DNA of 56,129 nt, taken from the NCBI GenBank assembly GCA_964543575.1, contig CAZIYV010000003.1:1-56129 (forward strand). Reading direction: 5' to 3'. Under the pieces are notes generated by a model. It worked only from the letters and a program-made list of their open reading frames with translations. It had not been told where the DNA came from and searched no databases. The translations under genes and the position numbers were made by a program. The stretch comes from Pelotomaculum_B sp964543575. GTDB taxonomy: Bacteria; Bacillota; Desulfotomaculia; Desulfotomaculales; Pelotomaculaceae. This document shows, piece after piece, positions 16,012 through 24,154 of the stretch. How positions within the stretch are numbered: position 1 is the first letter of the stretch; the number at the start of each line of letters is the position of its first letter.

Positions 16012-17442
16012 TCAATCTTTGCCCTTGATTACCGCCAGCGGCTCCAGCCTGGCCACCTTGCGGGTCATGCCGATGGCAGCCAGCGTTTCTACCACCTGGT
16101 CTATATCTTTATACGCGCCGGGCGCCTCGTCCAGCAGTTCCTTGTAGTTGCGGGAATTGTACAGGATACCTGACATGCTGCGCTCAAACTGTTCCCTGGA
16201 TATTTCCTTGATCGCGGCTGTTCTGGAAAGCACCCTCCCAGCGCCGTGGTTGGCGGAATAAAAAGATTCGGCAGCTTTAGCGGTACCGGTCAGCACATAC
16301 GACGCCGTGCCCATACTGCCTGGAATCAGGACCGGGTGGCCGGTGTCAAGGTATTTGGCCGGGTTTTCCGGGTGTCCGGGCGGCAGGGCGCGAGTCGCCC
16401 CCTTGCGGTGCACCAGCACCTTTGCGCCGCCATGCTCCTCCCATTTTGCTATGTTGTGAGCAACATCATAAATCAATGCCAGCCCCAATTCTCCCTGGCC
16501 GCACTCAAAGATATCGCTCAGCGCGCAGCGTACGTCATGAGTAATCAACTGCCGGTTGGCAAAAGCGAAATTGACCGCGCAGGCCATGGCGGCGTAATAA
16601 TCCTTTCCCTCTTTGGAATCAACCGGCGCGCAGGCCAGACCTCTGTCCGGCACTTCGATGCCGTGCTTTCTGGCGGCAGCCAGCAGGCTTTTGCTGTAAT
16701 CGTTGCAGATCTGATGGCCAAAACCCCTGCTGCCTGTGTGGATCATCACTGTCAACTGTCCCGGGTAGAGTCCAAATGAGTCTGCCGCTACCTGATCATA
16801 GACCTGTTTCACTACCTGCAGCTCTATGAAATGATTGCCGCCACCCAGAGTGCCAAGCTGAACAGATCCCCGCCTGCAGGCTTCGCGGCTTACAGCGCTC
16901 AGGTCGGCGCCGGGCAGACAGCCGTCCTCTTCGGTGTTTTCCAGATCTTCCGGCCTGCCGCAGCCGCGGTTCACCAGAGCTGCCAGACCGTTATGAACAA
17001 CTTCCTCAAATATATCTGTTGTAATAAACTTGTGCCTGCCTCTTCTGCCCACACCGACCGGGACGTACTCCTCAATCCTGGTCAGAAGCTTGCGCAGGAA
17101 AGGAATACCAAGATCAGCGGCTGAAACTTTGGTCGCCAAAAGACGGACGCCGCAGTTAATGTCCATACCGACCGCTCCGGCGGAAATCACACCATCCCGC
17201 GCTGTAGCCATTACCCCGCCGATTGGCAGACCGAAACCCTCGTGAATATCCGGCATGCCACAGATACGGCCTACCACGCCCGGCAGGCAGGCAGCGTTGG
17301 CCAATTGCCGCAGTGATCTATCTTTCATTATCAAAGGAAGGAGCTGGTCATTAGCGTAAACCAGCCCCTCCACTGCCATTTTACCCGAGCGTCTGAGAAG
17401 GTACCTGTTCAAACTTTCTCTAATCAATTCCACCGGCGGCAT
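16012..17442 (-). CDS. rtcB: RtcB family RNA-splicing ligase
   Basis: A 476-residue RNA ligase that joins 2',3'-cyclic phosphate or 3'-phosphate ends to 5'-OH ends, using GTP and Mn2+. All signature motifs are present: GMPDIHEGFGLPIGGV, VGMDINCGVRL (metal ligands), HTGSRGFGHQ, VAHNIAK, HRKGATRA, PGSMGTASYVL and ANHGAGR, whose His forms the guanylate intermediate. Archease, the usual activator, is not encoded in the window. The gene is convergent with the germination operon and 33 bases beyond the hrb gene. A tRNA repair role is likely from the family; the real target is unknown. Confidence 0.93.
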   Translation of the reverse strand: MPPVELIRESLNRYLLRRSGKMAVEGLVYANDQLLPLIMKDRSLRQLANAACLPGVVGRICGMPDIHEGFGLPIGGVMATARDGVISAGAVGMDINCGVRLLATKVSAADLGIPFLRKLLTRIEEYVPVGVGRRGRHKFITTDIFEEVVHNGLAALVNRGCGRPEDLENTEEDGCLPGADLSAVSREACRRGSVQLGTLGGGNHFIELQVVKQVYDQVAADSFGLYPGQLTVMIHTGSRGFGHQICNDYSKSLLAAARKHGIEVPDRGLACAPVDSKEGKDYYAAMACAVNFAFANRQLITHDVRCALSDIFECGQGELGLALIYDVAHNIAKWEEHGGAKVLVHRKGATRALPPGHPENPAKYLDTGHPVLIPGSMGTASYVLTGTAKAAESFYSANHGAGRVLSRTAAIKEISREQFERSMSGILYNSRNYKELLDEAPGAYKDIDQVVETLAAIGMTRKVARLEPLAVIKGKD

Positions 17443-17475
17443 CGCCCCTGTACTCCGTTTTGTTTTAAAGCCTGA

Positions 17476-18162
17476 CTAATCTTGCTTTTCAAAATCCTTT
17501 TTACTCGCGCCGCAGACGGGGCATACCCAGTCATCCGGGATATCCGCAAAAGGTGTTCCGGGTGCTATGCCGCTATCCGGGTCACCTGCCGCCGGATCAT
17601 ATACATACCCGCACACACTGCAGACGTATAGTCCTGATGACGAGCTCTTCTCCTCCTCTTTTTTATTGAAAGTAGGAGCTGATGGGGGAACACTGCCCTT
17701 TTTCACCTGCTGGTAGTAAGCGTAAGTCATAGGAGCGCCCTCCCCTAAAACTTCAGCTTCCGTGATCTGGCCGACAAAAACCGTATGTGTGCCGGCATCA
17801 AACTCGTAAACCACTTTAGCTTCAATATAGGAAAGCGTATGGTCGTCGACATATGGCACACCGTTTTTGGTTATATTCTTTTTAATCCCCTCGAATTTAT
17901 CAACCTCCCGGCCGGATTTGAAGCCAAACTGGCCGATGAGTGACAGCGGCGCTTCCTGGGCAATAACCGATACCGCGAAAAACTTACTGTCCCTGATATA
18001 CTCGTGGGTCAGGTTGTTCTTATTAATACTCACGGCTATCGTAGCAGGATCATTGGAAATCTGGAACGCGGTGTTGGCAATCTGTCCGTTCAGCAAATCA
18101 CCTTTTTTTGAGGTAATAATGTAAAGGCCATAACTGATGTTGTAAAGCGCTTTTGGATTCAA
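17476..18162 (-). CDS. hrb: Flavin reductase domain-rubredoxin fusion (high molecular weight rubredoxin)
   Basis: A protein of about 228 residues. An FMN-binding flavin reductase domain occupies about 1-150 (NGQIANTAFQISNDPATIAVSIN), followed by a Ser/Glu-rich linker and a rubredoxin domain with both CxxC knuckles (CSVCGYVYDP and CPVCGASK). In acetogens such as Moorella this Hrb type passes electrons from NADH to flavodiiron protein for oxygen or NO reduction; no flavodiiron gene is nearby here. A GTG at 18171 lies inside the Shine-Dalgarno AGAGGTGA, so TTG 18162 five bases after it is the better start. Confidence 0.9.
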   Translation of the reverse strand: MNPKALYNISYGLYIITSKKGDLLNGQIANTAFQISNDPATIAVSINKNNLTHEYIRDSKFFAVSVIAQEAPLSLIGQFGFKSGREVDKFEGIKKNITKNGVPYVDDHTLSYIEAKVVYEFDAGTHTVFVGQITEAEVLGEGAPMTYAYYQQVKKGSVPPSAPTFNKKEEEKSSSSGLYVCSVCGYVYDPAAGDPDSGIAPGTPFADIPDDWVCPVCGASKKDFEKQD

Positions 18163-18249
18163 TACAATCACCTCTTTCTATTCTTTTTAATCATTTTCTA
18201 ATTATATTCTTATTCTTTTCTTACTATTTTCTTATTATTTTCTTATTTT

Positions 18250-18348
18250 TCAATCTTCAACGCCCCAAAATTCTTCTGCTTCTTTTTCCATTTTTTCCAG
18301 CCGGTCATAATAATCCGGAAACTCGTTAAGATGAGCGAGAGCAATCAC
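18250..18348 (-). pseudogene. Remnant or mini-ORF resembling the DUF5661 C-terminus
   Basis: A 32-codon reading frame starting at a GTG that overlaps the stop of the preceding gene (GTGA). It reads VIALAHLNEFPDYYDRLEKM and then an acidic end. The AHLxExPDYYxRLxKMEKE pattern is recalled from the C-terminus of DUF5661 proteins. The N-terminal part of that family is absent, so this is most likely a leftover fragment joined to the upstream gene, although a translated mini-protein cannot be excluded. An AT-rich, TTCTTATT-repetitive spacer follows. Confidence 0.45.
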
Positions 18349-18812
18349 TCGTATTTTGACATTTTATTTTTCCAAACCTTACAAAACTGATCATGTCCGG
18401 GGCTGGCAAAGCGCTTTATTACCAGTGAAGCAACCACTACCGCCAGGGCGGGAGACAGCCCCACGTGGGTAACCAGCAGGGAGGCCAGCGCGGCAGCCAC
18501 AGCAAGATCATTGATATCAAAAGCGTTGATCAATTCCTGCCGGTCGACCATGTCGTCAATATCATCGCCACAGATAAATTTATATGTTTCCACATTCCAG
18601 CGGCGGAAAAGCCGCCGGCCAAAGTCCCTGACGTCCTCAATAAACTCCATTTCCGGTTCATTATAAATGACTATCGGCTCAAAAAGACCGGCCTTGGCAG
18701 GGTCTGCGGCTATGGCTCTGGCCGTTTCCCCCAGCTTTTCATAAAGTTCATCCTCACTCAGCTTTAACATTTTCGCAACCACCGGTTCGGCAAGTTCAGC
18801 CAGTATAGACAC
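18345..18812 (-). CDS. Protein of unknown function with hydrophobic C-terminal half
   Basis: A protein of about 155 residues that I do not recognise. The first part is helical and charged (LAELAEPVVAKMLKLSEDEL), the middle is acidic and aromatic (FICGDDIDDMVDRQELINAF), and the end is a hydrophobic Ala/Val/Leu region (LAVAAALASLLVTHVGLSPA) closing with a basic tail. GTG 18812 is chosen because AAGGAGA lies six bases upstream; longer readings would overlap the upstream lipoprotein gene heavily. It starts 25 bases after that gene, so it likely belongs to the same transcript as DUF3006 and the metallo-beta-lactamase lipoprotein. Confidence 0.6.
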   Translation of the reverse strand: MSILAELAEPVVAKMLKLSEDELYEKLGETARAIAADPAKAGLFEPIVIYNEPEMEFIEDVRDFGRRLFRRWNVETYKFICGDDIDDMVDRQELINAFDINDLAVAAALASLLVTHVGLSPALAVVVASLVIKRFASPGHDQFCKVWKNKMSKYE

Positions 18813-18837
18813 AACATCTCTCCTTCCCGACTTGCTT

Positions 18838-19758
18838 TTATCTTGATGTGCTATAGTTAACGACTTTTCCGTCTGTTTCAAATACAATAGTCCCCTGTTG
18901 ATCGGTCCTGAGTGTGATAATCCCTGATTTAGCCAGTCTGTCAAGGATAACCGTATGGGGGTGGTTATAATCATTGCCGGCGCCAACTGATATAACCGCA
19001 TAAACGGGGTTTACCGCTTGCAAAAACTTTAAAGTTGTTGAAGAATTGCTGCCGTGGTGGCTTATTTTCAGTACCTGGGCCTGTACATTATGCCCGGCGG
19101 ACAGGATCTCCTTTTCGGACTCAGCCTCGGCATCGCCGGTTAAAAGAAAAGCTATGTCCTGGTACTTTAATAGAATTACCGCCGAAAAATTATTCAAGCT
19201 TTCATATTCATTTTTTTGCGGAGCCAGCAATGTCGCCGATAAACTGCCTTCCTCGAAGATGCTGACACCTGCCCTGGCCTTTTTAATTGTCAGACCCCGG
19301 TCTTTTATGGTCTGTAATAAATTATAGAAAACCCGTGTGTTGGTGGTGGCTTCAGGCATGATCACCTGGCCAATCTCAAAGTCTTTAATCACAGCGTCAA
19401 GAGAACCTATATGATCTTCGTGAGGATGAGTGCCTACGACAAAATCAACCTTTTTCACACCCCTGCCCCTGAGATAATCCATAATAGCACTTTCGCTGCC
19501 CCTTGTACCGGCGTCTACAAGCATGTTCCTTCCATCCGGCAGCTCAATAAAAACAGAGTCACCCTGTCCCACATCCATAAAGTGGACTTTGAGCACAGCG
19601 GGCTTTTCCTGGGCATTTGGCTCGCTTTGAGTCTGAGCGGGCAGGGAATTCTGGAGATCGCTCTTATGGGCTGCCCGGTTTTGCCTGACATTGGCGCACC
19701 CTGATAAAAAAACAAGAGCCAGAATGATTATGAACAGCTTTTTTATGGTGTTTCCCAT
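18838..19758 (-). CDS. ComEC/Rec2-like metallo-beta-lactamase lipoprotein
   Basis: A 306-residue exported protein. The signal peptide ends in the lipobox FLSGC (Cys21), then a hydrophilic linker, then an MBL-fold domain: HFMDVGQGDSVFIE, VGTHPHEDHIGS near 110 (HxHxDH metal site), a FLLTGDAE segment and KISHHGSNSS. This is the C-terminal nuclease-like domain of ComEC as a free-standing lipoprotein, so it would act at the outer face of the membrane, possibly on DNA; the substrate is unproven. It lies 7 bases downstream of a DUF3006 gene, a pairing I recognise as recurrent in Firmicutes. Confidence 0.88.
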   Translation of the reverse strand: MGNTIKKLFIIILALVFLSGCANVRQNRAAHKSDLQNSLPAQTQSEPNAQEKPAVLKVHFMDVGQGDSVFIELPDGRNMLVDAGTRGSESAIMDYLRGRGVKKVDFVVGTHPHEDHIGSLDAVIKDFEIGQVIMPEATTNTRVFYNLLQTIKDRGLTIKKARAGVSIFEEGSLSATLLAPQKNEYESLNNFSAVILLKYQDIAFLLTGDAEAESEKEILSAGHNVQAQVLKISHHGSNSSTTLKFLQAVNPVYAVISVGAGNDYNHPHTVILDRLAKSGIITLRTDQQGTIVFETDGKVVNYSTSR

Positions 19759-19765
19759 TTAAAAA

Positions 19766-19966
19766 TCAGTCCCTAAAAAGTTTTCTGGCTAAATCATCTA
19801 TTTTGTTTTTTAAGTTTGCGGTAGCAGCCGGATCAATTTGCACATTCAGCCTGATCACATCGCCCTCCATAGCTTCTGGCGGCAGCAACTCCCGTGGCAG
19901 TTTAAAAATATTTCTGTTTGCTTCCACAATCACCCAGTCACCTTCAAAACGGTCGATTACAAACAT
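19766..19966 (-). CDS. DUF3006 family small protein
   Basis: A 66-residue soluble protein: FVIDRFEGDWVIVEA is the DUF3006 opening, followed by LPRELLPPEAMEGDVIRL. Function is unknown; the family commonly neighbours ComEC-like MBL proteins, as here. The start ATG has a GGAGG Shine-Dalgarno, and it is the first gene of the small operon with the lipoprotein. Confidence 0.85.
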   Translation of the reverse strand: MFVIDRFEGDWVIVEANRNIFKLPRELLPPEAMEGDVIRLNVQIDPAATANLKNKIDDLARKLFRD

Positions 19967-20081
19967 ATCGTCCTCCAGTTTTGATTATTCTGCCGAATCC
20001 TGCCATATATATTATTATACCATTTTAAAATTTAATAACGTAAGCAACTATGCAAATTATTAGATAAACTATCCCAATCAG

Positions 20082-20113
20082 GGAAAACTGAAAGGCGCCT
20101 TGCGGCGCCTTTC
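20082..20113 (-). terminator. Terminator of the stalk-domain gene
   Basis: GAAAGGCGCC and GGCGCCTTTC form a 10-bp perfect stem with a four-base loop, 33 bases after the stalk-domain gene stop. On the minus strand AGTTTTCC follows, a weak T-run. Confidence 0.65.
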
Positions 20114-20145
20114 AAGCAAGATCAGTTGTAAGATGCACCCAAAGT

Positions 20146-21750
20146 TTACTGGGAATAAATATAAACTGTGTTTTCCACATCATTATACTGCACTGTGCAG
20201 CCTAATTCCTCCGCCACAAACCTTAACGGAACCATCGTCCTTTGCCCGCTTATAAAAGGTGGTGAATCAAGCTGCTTTTCCTCACCATTAACGTAATATG
20301 TCCGTTTGTTAATGTACATGTTTATTACTGTATCGCCGCGCATAATATTTATTTGGTCCGGATTGGTCCAGCCCACCTCGCAGCCCAGCGCTTCCGCCAG
20401 GTTTCTCAAAGGCACCATGACTCTTTTACCGCTTTTTAGATTTACCACATACGGATCTACATCAAAGGTAATTGTTTTACCGTCAAGCACCACTCTGGGA
20501 GTGTTGTTGATAAGCTTCTCCAGATCCGCGCTGTTAGCCTCGGTCAATACGGGAATGTTTACCTGTACATCCGGATCTGCTTTAACTTCTGATTTACCTT
20601 TTATGGCGAGATCCAAATAATCTATGTTGCCGGCAGAATCTTTAACTTTCACTTTAATAGTACAATTAGATTTTGCTTCCACACCAGTTTGATAGAGATC
20701 TCCGAGAAGTTCTCCGGTTATATTCATTTTCTGCTTGTTTTCACTGGCATTTAGAGTTAACGAGTATGTTCCGTCTAATTTTTCTTTACTCACAGTTGAA
20801 TTGCTGCTAAAAACCAGCTTGCCCTTGAAATCGGAACTGCCGCCGATGTTTATCGTTGCCGCAGCAGTGTTCTGTCCGCCGGGCAACAAGGATGTAACTG
20901 ATTTAAATTCTTCCAGTACCAGCATACCGCCCAGCAATTTACTTATTTTTTCCGGGCTGTCCGGGTAACTGCCGTCCTTGGTGCTTTTTTCAATTCCCTC
21001 TAAAATATCACTTTTCATTTTTTCGATGTCCTCAGCTTTAACGCCGGAGGCGTCAAGGTAGTCAGTCAGCAAGCCGGCGAACCGGTCTCTTTCATTGGCT
21101 ACTTTCAGCATTACTGAGGCGACCACATCTTCCAGGCCGTCCTGATCAAGTTCGAAACTCACTGTCTGGTTGGTTAACGAGACTGTAAAGTACTTATCAG
21201 GTATAGCTTCAAAAAAGAAAATTAGTAGATTTTTTATTTCCGGAGTAAGGTACTGGCCTTTATTGATACTATCCCACATTCCGGGAATGTTTTCTCCAGA
21301 TATATATACATACCGGGGGATATTCATCCCTTTGCCGAATTCCGGATCGAAATTCTTAATAAGAGATAATATCTCTGTCGAGAAGATCATTTTGCCATTA
21401 TCAAGATACATGCTCCCGTTATACTTGTTATTGTCTAAAGTTATATCATAATTTGCTTCCAGTTTATTCTCCGGTGAGTCAAGTTTATAATTAAGCCTCA
21501 AAACTGCTCCATCTATAATTTTCAGTTCCTCAACAAGAGAAACTAAAACGCCGCGCAGCGCAGTAATCTGGTAATCAGAGGTACCGGAAGCAGTCTTGTT
21601 GATATCTCCCTGCGGTACAAAATCTGAATTCTGCAGCTTGTCCAGTATTAATTGCTTTGCAGTCAACTCTGATGCGGCGCTGGCTGAATAAACGATCCCA
21701 AAACACATCAGTAAACAAAGAAACGTCAACAACCACTTGTTTTTTTTCAA
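20146..21750 (-). CDS. Secreted protein with two copper amine oxidase N-terminal-type (stalk) domains
   Basis: A protein of about 534 residues with a signal peptide (LLTFLCLLMCFGIVYSASA). The long middle part is beta-rich with repeated lipoprotein-carrier-like motifs (LRLNYKLDSPENKLEANYDI) and no known catalytic residues. The C-terminal 120 residues contain two stalk units marked by VMVPLRNLAEALGCEVGW and TMVPLRFVAEELGCTV. Such domains are common on clostridial surface proteins and usually bind the cell wall. The start is TTG 21750, behind GGGGAGG; a GTG at 21774 is less likely. It is monocistronic, with its own terminator. Function beyond export is not evident. Confidence 0.8.
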   Translation of the reverse strand: MKKNKWLLTFLCLLMCFGIVYSASAASELTAKQLILDKLQNSDFVPQGDINKTASGTSDYQITALRGVLVSLVEELKIIDGAVLRLNYKLDSPENKLEANYDITLDNNKYNGSMYLDNGKMIFSTEILSLIKNFDPEFGKGMNIPRYVYISGENIPGMWDSINKGQYLTPEIKNLLIFFFEAIPDKYFTVSLTNQTVSFELDQDGLEDVVASVMLKVANERDRFAGLLTDYLDASGVKAEDIEKMKSDILEGIEKSTKDGSYPDSPEKISKLLGGMLVLEEFKSVTSLLPGGQNTAAATINIGGSSDFKGKLVFSSNSTVSKEKLDGTYSLTLNASENKQKMNITGELLGDLYQTGVEAKSNCTIKVKVKDSAGNIDYLDLAIKGKSEVKADPDVQVNIPVLTEANSADLEKLINNTPRVVLDGKTITFDVDPYVVNLKSGKRVMVPLRNLAEALGCEVGWTNPDQINIMRGDTVINMYINKRTYYVNGEEKQLDSPPFISGQRTMVPLRFVAEELGCTVQYNDVENTVYIYSQ

Positions 21751-21783
21751 CGGATTTACCTCCCCACACCTCACATAAATTAA

Positions 21784-21960
21784 TTCTTTATGTATATTTT
21801 ATTTTACCATAGGTAAGTCCTGGCTCACAGGTCCTATAAAAAATAAATAATCCCGTCATAAGCAGGGATAATGGTCCTATCATACTTAGGACACGTCTGT
21901 CCCTGTTTACTTGGTTTTATTTAGCATTAGAATGGTTATTTACAGAAATTATTTACTTAG
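21784..21960. other. Spacer with short repeats upstream of the stalk-domain gene
   Basis: This spacer carries an ATCCC/GGGAT hairpin, two TAGGACC/GGTCCTA copies and GGACACGTCTGTCC, a small palindrome followed by CTGTTT. The last resembles the dispersed repeat family at 50476-50644. No gene is seen. Confidence 0.45.
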
Positions 21961-21964
21961 TATA

Positions 21965-21983
21965 TAGTTAATATTATTAACTA
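21965..21983 (+). promoter_or_regulatory. Perfect palindrome, candidate MarR operator
   Basis: TAGTTAAT-ATT-ATTAACTA is a perfect 8-3-8 inverted repeat ending 17 bases before the marR start. Its size and AT-rich character are typical of MarR-family operators, so autoregulation of the marR-GH3-MFS operon is likely. Confidence 0.65.
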
Positions 21984-22000
21984 CAATGGACGTGAAATAA

Positions 22001-22453
22001 ATGGCTGATAACTATATTTCTACTTTTGAAGAATTTGAACGGCTGTTAAAGTCGGTCTGGCAGAAATATCACATGTATGTTATGCCAGAGTGCTGCGGCC
22101 TTTCTCCTGTTCAGATCTTCCTGTTAAAGTATGTACACTACAGAAAGGTCTGCAAACCTTCTGAGATTGCCCTGGAATTCGGGATTACCCAGGGTGCGGT
22201 AACTGGTTTAATAGATCGTTTGCTCAAGCTGAATCTCGTGCACAGAGAGCGCACCGAAGAGGACCGCAGGTTGGTATTAATCAGATTAACAACCAGGGGA
22301 ATGGAAACTGTTATAGATTTTGACCTTCAACGCCAGCAAAAATTCACGGCGCTTGCTAAAAACCTCGAAGATAACGATCTACCCCGGCTATTGCCCCTGC
22401 TAAAAAGAATGTGCCTGTCCCTGGATATTTTAAGCATAGATAAAAAGGAGTAA
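22001..22453 (+). CDS. MarR family transcriptional regulator
   Basis: A 150-residue winged-helix regulator. The DNA-binding part shows CKPSEIALEFGITQGAVTGL and RTEEDRRLVLIRLTTRG, the MarR wing, flanked by helices for dimerisation. MarR proteins usually repress efflux or aromatic-compound genes and let go on binding a phenolic ligand. It is the first gene of an operon with a GH3-type enzyme and an MFS exporter, and a perfect palindrome lies at 21965-21983. Its ligand is probably related to the GH3 substrate. Confidence 0.9.
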   Translation: MADNYISTFEEFERLLKSVWQKYHMYVMPECCGLSPVQIFLLKYVHYRKVCKPSEIALEFGITQGAVTGLIDRLLKLNLVHRERTEEDRRLVLIRLTTRGMETVIDFDLQRQQKFTALAKNLEDNDLPRLLPLLKRMCLSLDILSIDKKE

Positions 22454-22459
22454 TAGAAA

Positions 22460-24154
22460 GTGGGTATTCTACAGAGAGCTGTTGGTTTAACCGTTAATAC
22501 TGTCGCTGGATCTTTTTTTAGAAATTTTGTTGCGGACACCTGCCATGCCGCGGAAGTTGAAAAATTAGTTTTAATGAATATACTGGCTGACAACAAGAAC
22601 TCTGACTATGGCTTGCGTTACAGTTTTGCCGGTATTACCTCAAAAGAAGCTTACAAAAATGCGGTACCTCTGTCCACATACGAAAACTACCGAAAAGATA
22701 TTGAAAAAATAGCTGCCGGAGAAACCAATATCTTGACCGCTGAACCAGTAAAATATTTTGGCCTTACCTCAGGAACCACAGGAAATCAAAAAATGATACC
22801 TGTTACACCCCGCTCCCACCGTATAGTTGCGGAACATATGGGTTTATTAATGCAAGGAGTTTTGTTTAACATTATCCCTGATTCCCGCCGTTTCAACCGG
22901 GGGCTGATGCTTATGAATATGGTCACATCCGGTTTAACACCGGCAGGCATTCCCACGGGAGCTGGTACTTCCGGCGGGATGCAGTCCATGAAGCGGCTGC
23001 TCCCATACCTTTGGATCTCCCCTCCTGAAATACTGGAAATAAAGAACCAGCCTGACGCCAACTACCTGCACCTGCTGTTCGCATTGAAGTATAAAAACTT
23101 AATGTATATTGGGGCGCCCTTTGCTTCTGCCGTTCTGGACCTCTTTAAACAACTGGAAATATATTGGCCCAGGTTGATTGACGATCTGTCCAAAGGAAGG
23201 ATAAACGAAGAAATTCATCTTGATTTACCTACAAGATACCGCCTGCAAAAAAATCTTCGCCCGGACCATGGCAGGGCCATCGAATTAAAAAAGGAATTCG
23301 AGCGAGGTTTTGACGGTATAGCCCGGCGAATCTGGCCTGATCTCCTTTATATTAACAGTGTCGCCGGAGGCAGCTTTAGTATCTACGTAAAAAAATTACA
23401 GCAATATTTAGCTGACACACCAATTTACTCGGCGGTTTATGGAGCGACAGAGGCCTTAATCGGCATCAGCCTGGAACCTGATGAAACAACTTATGTTCTA
23501 ACACCCAGAACCGCCTATCATGAATTCATTCCGCTTAAAGACATAGATGAGACTAAACCCCAAACAATTGATCTTGAACATTTGACTGTTGGGGAATGCT
23601 ATGAAGTGGTTGTAACCAGTTTTGCCGGTCTTTATCGTTACCGGATGGGGGATATTGTTAAGGTTGTTAGCTACTACAACGAATGCCCTGTAATTGAGTT
23701 TTTGTACCGTAAGGGTCAGCTTTTAAACCTTACAGGTGAAAAAACTTCCGAACAGGCAGTCCGCCACGCCGTCTATCAAGCAGCTGCACAGTTGGGTGTT
23801 GAGCTGGTTGATTACACATCGGTAGCTGACTGCGAGAACTCCCCCGGCAGATATATCTTTTACCTGGAAGCAAAATTACCAGCGGGCGGCAGCGGGATTC
23901 CTAACACAGACGTACTTGAAGAAGCCCTCTGCCTTGCTAATCCCCGCTACCAGGTTGGGAGGCAGGCGGGGAAACTCGGACAACTGCAAGTAAGAATTGT
24001 CAGGCCTGGAACTTTTGAGGAATTAATGGAAATACTCATGACAAATGGCACATCGGCTAATCAATTAAAAATCCCGCGAGTAGTCAGCGATAAGAATTTG
24101 GTCAATTTTTTAAACCGGAACACTCTCATTGTCCCAGAGGGATGCAGTATATGA
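22460..24154 (+). CDS. GH3 auxin-responsive promoter family acyl-adenylating enzyme
   Basis: A 564-residue enzyme of the ANL (adenylate-forming) superfamily, GH3 branch. Plant members join amino acids to jasmonate, auxin or benzoate; bacterial members are poorly known. The ATP motif is FGLTSGTTGNQKMIPVT (near 96), motif 2 is VYGATEALIGI and motif 3 is GLYRYRMGDIVKVV. Length agrees with the family. The start is GTG 22460, six bases after marR. Its stop overlaps the MFS gene start as ATGA. The neighbours suggest conjugation of a carboxylic acid coupled to export or resistance; that is inference. Confidence 0.88.
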   Translation: MGILQRAVGLTVNTVAGSFFRNFVADTCHAAEVEKLVLMNILADNKNSDYGLRYSFAGITSKEAYKNAVPLSTYENYRKDIEKIAAGETNILTAEPVKYFGLTSGTTGNQKMIPVTPRSHRIVAEHMGLLMQGVLFNIIPDSRRFNRGLMLMNMVTSGLTPAGIPTGAGTSGGMQSMKRLLPYLWISPPEILEIKNQPDANYLHLLFALKYKNLMYIGAPFASAVLDLFKQLEIYWPRLIDDLSKGRINEEIHLDLPTRYRLQKNLRPDHGRAIELKKEFERGFDGIARRIWPDLLYINSVAGGSFSIYVKKLQQYLADTPIYSAVYGATEALIGISLEPDETTYVLTPRTAYHEFIPLKDIDETKPQTIDLEHLTVGECYEVVVTSFAGLYRYRMGDIVKVVSYYNECPVIEFLYRKGQLLNLTGEKTSEQAVRHAVYQAAAQLGVELVDYTSVADCENSPGRYIFYLEAKLPAGGSGIPNTDVLEEALCLANPRYQVGRQAGKLGQLQVRIVRPGTFEELMEILMTNGTSANQLKIPRVVSDKNLVNFLNRNTLIVPEGCSI

